A stretch of DNA of 52,100 nucleotides from M269 sp964625615 (lineage in GTDB: Bacteria > Pseudomonadota > Gammaproteobacteria > Enterobacterales > Alteromonadaceae): positions 1 to 52,100 of the forward strand of contig CAZVDU010000007.1 in assembly GCA_964625615.1 (NCBI GenBank). The letters are read 5' to 3'. The notes below the pieces were generated by a model. That model had not been told where the DNA came from. It worked only from the letters and a program-made list of their open reading frames with translations, and did not search any database. The number at the start of each line of letters is the position of its first letter. The first letter of the stretch is position 1. This document shows, in pieces, positions 46,946 through 52,100 of this stretch. The position numbers and the translations under genes are program-made.

Positions 46946-46990
46946 ACGTTAAGAGGCAAGCAGCAAAAACGGCTGAGTACCTCTTAACGT
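46946..46990. repeat. Long inverted repeat between yciK and glnS
   Basis: ACGTTAAGAGG (46946-46956) and CCTCTTAACGT (46980-46990) are perfect 11-bp inverted arms. The 23-base spacer holds a smaller CAGC/GCTG pair, so the RNA could fold into a two-tier stem. It lies between converging genes and may act as a transcript end, but there is no T-run. Confidence 0.65.
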
Positions 46991-46992
46991 TG

Positions 46993-48651
46993 TTAATTGC
47001 TATTTGACCAAGTGTCTCTTAAGCCCACCGTTCTATTAAAGACAAGAGATGACTCAGTAGAATCCGGGTCTTTACAGAAATACCCTGTTCTCTCAAACTG
47101 CACAGCAACCCCTACTTCGGCGTCAGCCAAGCTAGGCTCAACGACAGCGTTAATCACTTCAAGAGATTCTTGATTAATGGCTTCACTAAGCTCGACCCCA
47201 TTAGGGTTCTCTACTTTAAACAAACGATCGTATAACCGAACTTCCGCGTTTAATCCTTTATCAGCAGATACCCAATGAATAACACCTTTGACTTTGCGTC
47301 CATCAGACGGATCCCGACCAAGTGTTTCATCATCATAAGTACAATATATGGTTGTGATTTCGCCTTGTTCATCAGTGTCAACACGTTCAGCTTTGATTAC
47401 ATAAGCATTGCGCAAGCGCACTTCTTTATTAAGCACCAAACGTTTGAATTTTTTATTTGCCTCTAATTTAAAGTCCTCGCGTTCTATATAAACTTCACGA
47501 CCAAACGGCAGTATACGATTCCCCTTAGCTTCATCATTGGGATGATTAGCTGCAGTCAACTCTTCAATCTGCCCTTCAGGATAATTTTCAATGACGACTT
47601 TGATTGGATTGAGTACAGCCATTGCTCGATTAGCGGCAACATTCAAATCATCTCTGATACACCCTTCCAGATTACTGACTTCAATCACATTATCCATTTT
47701 AGTGACACCAATACGTTGGCAAAACTCTCTAATGGACGCTGGCGTGTACCCTCGTCGGCGCAGTCCGGCAATAGTCGGCATGCGAGGATCATCCCAACCA
47801 GAAACATAATTTTCATCAACCAACTGGATCAATTTACGCTTACTTAAAACAGTATAAGCAAGATTGAGTCGAGAAAATTCATATTGCCTGGGAACGGCTG
47901 GAGCATTGATATTCTCAATCACCCAGTCATATAAACGCCTATTGTCTTGGAACTCTAACGTACATAACGAATGCGTAATCCCTTCTAATGCGTCTGAGAT
48001 ACAATGCGTAAAATCATACATGGGGTAAATGCACCATTCATCACCTGTTTGATGATGATGTGCGAACCTTACTCTGTAAATAACGGGGTCTCGCATACAC
48101 ATAAATGACGATGTCATATCTATCTTTGCACGCAGGCAGCATTCGCCCTCTTTAAACTCACCAGCTTTCATTTTATTGAATAACTCAATATTTTCTTCTG
48201 GTAATGTGTTCCTGTATGGGCTGTCTACACCTGGACTCTTTAGCGTTCCACGCATTTCTCGCATCTCTTCCTGACTTGAGAAATCAACATAAGCCAAACC
48301 CTTGGAAATAAGTTCTACCGCAAATTCGTAGAGTTTAGGAAAATAATTCGATGAATAACAAATATCACCACTCCATGTGTAACCCAGCCAATTAACGTCC
48401 TCTTTTATAGAATTGACGTAATCAATATCTTCCTTTTCAGGGTTGGTATCATCAAAACGTAGATTACAAGCACCTTGATAGTCTTCAGCTAATCCAAAAT
48501 TCAAACATATCGACTTCGCATGTCCAATATGCAAATAACCGTTAGGCTCAGGTGGAAAACGTGTTTGCACACGATCATGAGTACCTTCTTGCAGATCCTT
48601 ATCTACAATCTGGCGGACAAAATTGGTCGGACGAATATCTGTCTCGGCCAT
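46993..48651 (-). CDS. glnS: Glutaminyl-tRNA synthetase
   Basis: A 552-residue class I aminoacyl-tRNA synthetase that charges tRNA-Gln. It has FPPEPNGYLHIGHAKSICLN (HIGH motif, near residue 40), the second signature as VLSKRKL, and the GlnRS beta-barrel anticodon-binding C-domain (FGREVYIEREDF, HWVSADKGLNAEVRLYDRLF). The length is close to E. coli GlnRS (554). An AGAGG ribosome-binding site lies seven bases before the ATG. It is a single-gene unit. Confidence 0.97.
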   Translation of the reverse strand: MAETDIRPTNFVRQIVDKDLQEGTHDRVQTRFPPEPNGYLHIGHAKSICLNFGLAEDYQGACNLRFDDTNPEKEDIDYVNSIKEDVNWLGYTWSGDICYSSNYFPKLYEFAVELISKGLAYVDFSSQEEMREMRGTLKSPGVDSPYRNTLPEENIELFNKMKAGEFKEGECCLRAKIDMTSSFMCMRDPVIYRVRFAHHHQTGDEWCIYPMYDFTHCISDALEGITHSLCTLEFQDNRRLYDWVIENINAPAVPRQYEFSRLNLAYTVLSKRKLIQLVDENYVSGWDDPRMPTIAGLRRRGYTPASIREFCQRIGVTKMDNVIEVSNLEGCIRDDLNVAANRAMAVLNPIKVVIENYPEGQIEELTAANHPNDEAKGNRILPFGREVYIEREDFKLEANKKFKRLVLNKEVRLRNAYVIKAERVDTDEQGEITTIYCTYDDETLGRDPSDGRKVKGVIHWVSADKGLNAEVRLYDRLFKVENPNGVELSEAINQESLEVINAVVEPSLADAEVGVAVQFERTGYFCKDPDSTESSLVFNRTVGLRDTWSNSN

Positions 48652-48772
48652 GAATAAACCTCTGTAACATTCTCAATTATTATCTTGCGATTATAACATT
48701 CAATAGGTTTTCAGTGCTGACCTTTTTTTTGGAATAAAAGTATGTAGCGTATTGTACAAGGTATAAAAAAAA

Positions 48773-48790
48773 CAGCCTCATACGAGGCTG
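48773..48790 (-). terminator. Terminator after the small lipoprotein gene
   Basis: CAGCCTC and GAGGCTG form a 7-bp stem around a four-base loop. On the minus strand it is followed by eight T residues, so it ends the transcript of the two small secreted-protein genes. Confidence 0.85.
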
Positions 48791-48832
48791 GAATGATGGA
48801 ACAACAAACGTTGTCTATAGGAAGTGCCCGTA

Positions 48833-49171
48833 CTAATTACTTGCAACTAAAGCTCCGTCGCAAGAATCGTGTATATCTTGAATACGTGTTTCAACACTCT
48901 TATTAAATTTACCACTAGCGATTGATACGCGACTGGAAAACTCTCCTGTTACTATGTTTAGTAGAGCTGATGAAGGTAGCAATGAGGCAAGGCCGTTTAA
49001 AAACTTCTCACCAGATGATGCTTTCTCTTTTTGTAAAGAGACAATATCACTTTCTGCATTAATACAATCAACAGGCGATGTTAAGTGCGCTTGTAATTGC
49101 TCGTGCCTACCAACAGCAGAAGCACAACCACCTAAACTAAGAATCATTAATATCAACATTAACTTTTTCAT
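48833..49171 (-). CDS. Small lipoprotein of unknown function
   Basis: The 112-residue product starts MKKLMLILMILSLGGCASA, a signal peptide with lipobox LGGC. The mature part is polar with two further cysteines (PVDCINAES and DSCDGALV), which could form a disulphide. I do not recognise the family. Two ATGs overlap at 49174 and 49171 behind an AGGGGA ribosome-binding site; I used the second, which has the better spacing. It is 71 bp downstream of the DUF3718-type gene on the same strand and followed by a terminator. Confidence 0.65.
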   Translation of the reverse strand: MKKLMLILMILSLGGCASAVGRHEQLQAHLTSPVDCINAESDIVSLQKEKASSGEKFLNGLASLLPSSALLNIVTGEFSSRVSIASGKFNKSVETRIQDIHDSCDGALVASN

Positions 49172-49242
49172 CATGCGTCCCCTAAACATCAAGAGTCTAA
49201 ATACTGTCTACTGACCCTAAATTAGGGCCAGTACTTCTTGAT

Positions 49243-49638
49243 CTAAATACGCTCGTTTAATGCTGCAACGATTGGAGAAGCTGTAAGACCCGATTCTTCA
49301 GCCCAAGCAGAAAGTGTCTTACCATCTTGCTCTGCCTCACCGAGTACCTTCTTAGGCAGCTTTTTCACCATAAGTGTGCCAGTTTCAACTGCTTCGTTTT
49401 TCATAGCAGTGCGAATAAGGCTTTGGCCACCACAACTAATACCGGCATAAACATCTCTGAACTTCACGCCATAGTCTGTTGAAACCATTCTAATTTTTTT
49501 ACGTAACTCACCTTTGTCATCTGACTTCACGATGTTACAAATATTTTTCAAATCTTCATTGATATCAGCCTGCGCTGAACCTACGAATGTTAGAGATACT
49601 GCGATAACGGCTAAAGTTGCTTTTACTGATTTCAACAT
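49243..49638 (-). CDS. DUF3718-type secreted protein
   Basis: The 131-residue protein has a signal peptide (TLAVIAVSLTFVGSAQA) and a mature region with two cysteines, ICNIV and GISCGGQSLIRTAM, around a basic helix (KGELRKKIRMV). This pattern matches the DUF3718 family of small periplasmic proteins seen in Vibrionaceae and Alteromonadales. The function is unknown; the cysteines may form one disulphide. An AGGAAAG ribosome-binding site precedes the ATG. It is probably co-transcribed with the small lipoprotein gene. Confidence 0.75.
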   Translation of the reverse strand: MLKSVKATLAVIAVSLTFVGSAQADINEDLKNICNIVKSDDKGELRKKIRMVSTDYGVKFRDVYAGISCGGQSLIRTAMKNEAVETGTLMVKKLPKKVLGEAEQDGKTLSAWAEESGLTASPIVAALNERI

Positions 49639-50176
49639 GGCTTGCTTTCCTATTGATAAATGAGTTAAACGTTTTAAATTTTCTGTCAGGCTTTTGCCTT
49701 TCGATGAACAGATTAAAGCTTGTTTAACGCGATTAAAAAATAATCAAGCCGATACACAGGTATTGATTTCAATACCATTAAAACACTTATGGGAAGCTTC
49801 AAAAACTTAGCAAACAAAAGATAAATATAAGCGTAAGACGCTGATAATTAATAATTTAAATTTATTCATAGGCTTTATACCAATACAAAAAACAAGGAGT
49901 TGCAACAGCTTTTTGTTAAGTAAAAAGACGATAAATTTGTTTATTCCCACAATTTAGATAGTAAAAAACATACCCATACCTCTGTATTAAGAGGTTGTGG
50001 GTATATGTTGTTCAAATCAAGTAGGAACTTGTTGATGAAAAAACGCCAATAAGTGCATACATTAATGTTCGAGTCAGGTAGGCTTTACTACACTTTAAAA
50101 TGACATATGAAAACGTCATTTCATTATTTTAGCTTTTACACATCAGCTTGAGGTCTGTTGATGGGGAGAATACCAA
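49639..50176. other. 538-bp intergenic region with a bulged hairpin
   Basis: No protein-coding frame is convincing here. The region is AT-rich and contains the strong minus-strand hairpin at 49962-50008 and a short inverted repeat, AAATGAC/GTCATTT, at 50098-50121. It must hold the divergent promoters of the DUF3718-type gene and the small secreted-protein gene at 50177. Confidence 0.6.
49962..50008 (-). terminator. Orphan minus-strand terminator-like hairpin, possible small RNA end
   Basis: ACATACCCATACCTCT (49968-49983) pairs with AGAGGTTGTGGGTATATGT (49990-50008) in a stem of about 16 bp with two small bulges and a GTATTA loop. On the minus strand it is followed by six T residues. No minus-strand gene lies upstream to use it, so it may end a small RNA or be a leader element. 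Confidence 0.5.
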
Positions 50177-50593
50177 ATGTTAAGGGGTTTGTTGGTTCTG
50201 ACTGCTTTGTTAGCGTTTTCAACAACAGCGGCACAAAATAGTCACGACAAAATTATTATCGCAAGGTATATCAGCGCGATTAACCTTTATGATTCTATGT
50301 ATCAAGCATTAGATAAAGCATGCGATACGTCGTTTTCGTTATCTAATTCGCAAATTGAAGAAATAGATACGTTAACCAGAGAAAAATCTGGTATTGGCTA
50401 CACCGAGTTCAATAGAACTATGGGAGACCCTGAGTTTATTAAGAGCGTAGTCGATAAGAATCTGATCAATATGCTCGTCGAATTAGGCGGATGCGATGTC
50501 GCAGCACTTAATGAATGGCATGAAGCTGTTAGTGTTGATTTTGATAACAACTTGCTCGCTCTTCGTTCCTCAAAATCAAATTCAACTAACTAG
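50177..50593 (+). CDS. Small secreted protein of unknown function
   Basis: The 138-residue product has a signal peptide (LLVLTALLAFSTTAA) and a mostly helical mature part with two cysteines (KACDTS and GGCDVA, about residues 49 and 112) that could form a disulphide. A GGGGAG ribosome-binding site lies eight bases before the ATG, which supports it as a real gene. I do not recognise the family. It is followed after 53 bp by the rhomboid-like gene on the same strand. Confidence 0.6.
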   Translation: MLRGLLVLTALLAFSTTAAQNSHDKIIIARYISAINLYDSMYQALDKACDTSFSLSNSQIEEIDTLTREKSGIGYTEFNRTMGDPEFIKSVVDKNLINMLVELGGCDVAALNEWHEAVSVDFDNNLLALRSSKSNSTN

Positions 50594-50646
50594 TCGAAGT
50601 TACTCATCTAAATCCACAATCAATAATCACACAACAACAGATTCAA

Positions 50647-51372
50647 ATGCCCTACTCTATCAAACACAGCATAATTTTTACGGGCCTTTTTATTGCTTTC
50701 TTATGGACCATCAAATCAGTGGAGATACTCTTTTCGTTTGATTTCTCATCCTACGGTGTACTTCCAGGAGATACGCTTGGTCTAGCTGGTACCATAACAG
50801 CACCGCTGATCCATGGTTCTATTAGCCATATTAGCAATAACAGCTTGTCACTACTCATTTTGGGATCAGCATTGCTTTATGGTTACCCCAATAGTCGCTG
50901 GAAGGTCATTAGCATTATTTGGATCATGTCAGGGATAGGTGTCTGGCTATTCGCTCGTCCAGTGCATCACATAGGCGCTAGTGGTTTAACTCACGGGATC
51001 TTCTTTTACATATTTATTGTCAGTATTCTTAGACGGGATAAACGCTCAATTGTGCTTATGATGATAGCGTTTTTTATGTACGGAGGCATGGTGATGACCA
51101 TTTTCCCTCGAGAGCTAGGCATATCCTATGAATCACACTTCTTCGGCGGACTTGTTGGTGCCTTATGTGCCTTTATATTCTTCAGGAGTGATCCTCTCTT
51201 AAAAGAAAAAAAGTTTGATTGGGAAGGATCAGAAGAAACAACTGACGAACTTATTGGTGACGATTGGATGTTAGTCAACGACAACAAAACAATTAACGAC
51301 AATGATGTCAGTAAACAAGAGGACGAGTTCCCTAAAAATGACAAGGACGACTCTACGACAAGGCTACCCTAA
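50647..51372 (+). CDS. Rhomboid-family intramembrane protease-like protein
   Basis: The first 180 residues form about six membrane helices with rhomboid landmarks: APLIHGSISHISNNSLSLLI (the H-x-x-x-H-x-x-x-N helix), the serine nucleophile in HHIGASGLTHG (GASG) and the histidine in YESHFFGGLVGAL. Rhomboids cut membrane proteins within the bilayer. A charged, Asp-rich cytoplasmic tail of about 55 residues follows (DNDVSKQEDEFPKNDKDD). The substrate is unknown. The start has no strong ribosome-binding site, so it may depend on the gene upstream. Confidence 0.82.
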   Translation: MPYSIKHSIIFTGLFIAFLWTIKSVEILFSFDFSSYGVLPGDTLGLAGTITAPLIHGSISHISNNSLSLLILGSALLYGYPNSRWKVISIIWIMSGIGVWLFARPVHHIGASGLTHGIFFYIFIVSILRRDKRSIVLMMIAFFMYGGMVMTIFPRELGISYESHFFGGLVGALCAFIFFRSDPLLKEKKFDWEGSEETTDELIGDDWMLVNDNKTINDNDVSKQEDEFPKNDKDDSTTRLP

Positions 51373-51503
51373 TCGGATATAGCATAGATAAACAAGGTAT
51401 AAATCGGTATTTCCGATAAGATTGATTGAATTTCCTTACTTTCCCTTGATGTATATCTTCATTACACTACCCAACATATTAGTCACTGTTGAGAGAATTT
51501 AAT

Positions 51504-51767
51504 ATGTTTGCAGTTATTTTTGGAAAAAAAGGGTGCCCTTTCTGTGTAAGAGCAAAAGATGTTGCTGACGCATTAGTTGAAGGCAGGGATGATTTTAAAT
51601 ATCGATATATTGATATTCAAGAACAAGGTATATCTAAAGCTGATCTTGAAAAAACAGTAGGAAAACCTGTGAATACCGTTCCCCAAATATTCTTAGATGA
51701 GTCCCATGTCGGAGGCTTCACCGAATTTGAAGCTCATGCGAAAGCTAATCTTGGTCTGTACCAATAA
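51504..51767 (+). CDS. grxA: Glutaredoxin 1 (GrxA family)
   Basis: An 87-residue dithiol glutaredoxin with the active site GCPFCVRAKD and the glutathione-binding segments NTVPQIFLDESHVGGFTEF. It uses glutathione to reduce protein disulphides, for example in ribonucleotide reductase. The frame extends five codons upstream to a TTG, but the ATG at 51504 has a GAGAGA site and matches the family length. It stands alone on the plus strand. Confidence 0.92.
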   Translation: MFAVIFGKKGCPFCVRAKDVADALVEGRDDFKYRYIDIQEQGISKADLEKTVGKPVNTVPQIFLDESHVGGFTEFEAHAKANLGLYQ

Positions 51768-51844
51768 GACAAAGCTCTCCAGTTTGCTTTAGGTTAGAAT
51801 CCATTCAAGCTGCCTTCTTTTTTAGGGGCAGCTAAAATTAAAAT

Positions 51845-52100
51845 ATGCCAATTATCATGGAAGATAATATGTTACTCCAATGGATTCATTCTTGGGTATC
51901 TGCGGGTACTCATACAGCACACTTGAGACATAGACCAAAGAACAGTGTTAGTTCGATTTATGTCACTAATCTTATCTGCCTAATCGTTAGCTTTTTTCTT
52001 GCGATACAAGTCCCTTTCTACATCATATCCGCATTAGATTCACATCTAACTAAAGTTAACCTCATACTCATTCACATCAGCGCGCTATTTCTTGTTCCTC
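51845..52100 (+). CDS. N-terminal part of a membrane protein, cut by the window edge
   Basis: An open frame runs from ATG 51845 to the window end. It reads MPIIMEDNMLLQWIHSWV, then a basic stretch (HLRHRPKNSV) and two hydrophobic segments (IYVTNLICLIVSFFLAI and ILIHISALFLVP). The ATG at 51869 is an equally good start because GGAAGA lies just before it. The pattern resembles the N-terminal membrane sensor of signalling proteins, but the output domain is outside the window, so the function is open. Confidence 0.5.
   Translation, partial: MPIIMEDNMLLQWIHSWVSAGTHTAHLRHRPKNSVSSIYVTNLICLIVSFFLAIQVPFYIISALDSHLTKVNLILIHISALFLVP

Noticed and set aside
51809..51833. Hairpin AGCTGCC/GGCAGCT between grxA and the last gene as a terminator
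   Set aside because: The T-run lies in the loop rather than after the stem, so it does not fit a standard terminator.

Overview
This is a chromosomal stretch of a marine-type gammaproteobacterium, most likely Alteromonadales. I base that on family content and gene order only: a liu leucine-degradation operon, the glnS/yciK/sohB/topA housekeeping set, a DUF3718-type secreted protein and a VolA/Pla-1-type lipoprotein lipase. The base composition is AT-rich. I see no IS element, prophage, CRISPR array, rRNA or tRNA gene.

Layout. 1-2541: an edge-truncated protein with a SIR2-like end and five near-identical 35-residue TPR-like repeats, then a RimK-type ATP-grasp ligase; this is the most accessory-looking part. 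2588-7102: a small-molecule-kinase-like protein with a Cys-rich zinc protein, a desaturase fused to its own ferredoxin reductase and ferredoxin, and a divergent AraC-type regulator. 7267-15594: a thiolase divergent from liuRABCDE, which converts isovaleryl-CoA to acetoacetate plus acetyl-CoA. The liuR reading frame carries an in-frame TAA. 15797-23091: an exported methyltransferase-like protein, an HDOD protein, an operon of a cupredoxin-like protein with two paralogous outer-membrane barrels, an exported RidA-like protein and a GST-like protein. 23192-31755: topA, astB, and an operon of a MauG-type di-haem peroxidase with a membrane GAF-PAS-GGDEF-EAL protein. 31881-35598: an Ig-repeat lipoprotein and a dicarboxylate/amino-acid:cation symporter. 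35665-41858: the full histidine utilisation locus, hutC-hutU-hutH facing hutI-hutG around a HutC-type operator. 41907-48651: sohB, the lipase with a FadR-like box upstream, yciK and glnS. 48833-52100: small secreted proteins, a rhomboid-like protein, grxA and the start of a membrane protein cut by the window edge.

Functionally the window is dominated by catabolism of amino acids (leucine, histidine, arginine) and lipids, feeding acetyl-CoA, acetoacetate and glutamate into central metabolism. Control is local: LiuR, HutC, an AraC-type regulator and probably FadR. The peroxidase/c-di-GMP operon and the cupredoxin/barrel operon look like an envelope redox or metal-related module of unknown purpose. 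The points most worth a second look are the liuR nonsense codon, the SIR2-TPR/ATP-grasp pair, the FadR-like site at the lipase, the self-contained desaturase fusion and a possible small RNA on the minus strand near 49.96-50.15 kb.
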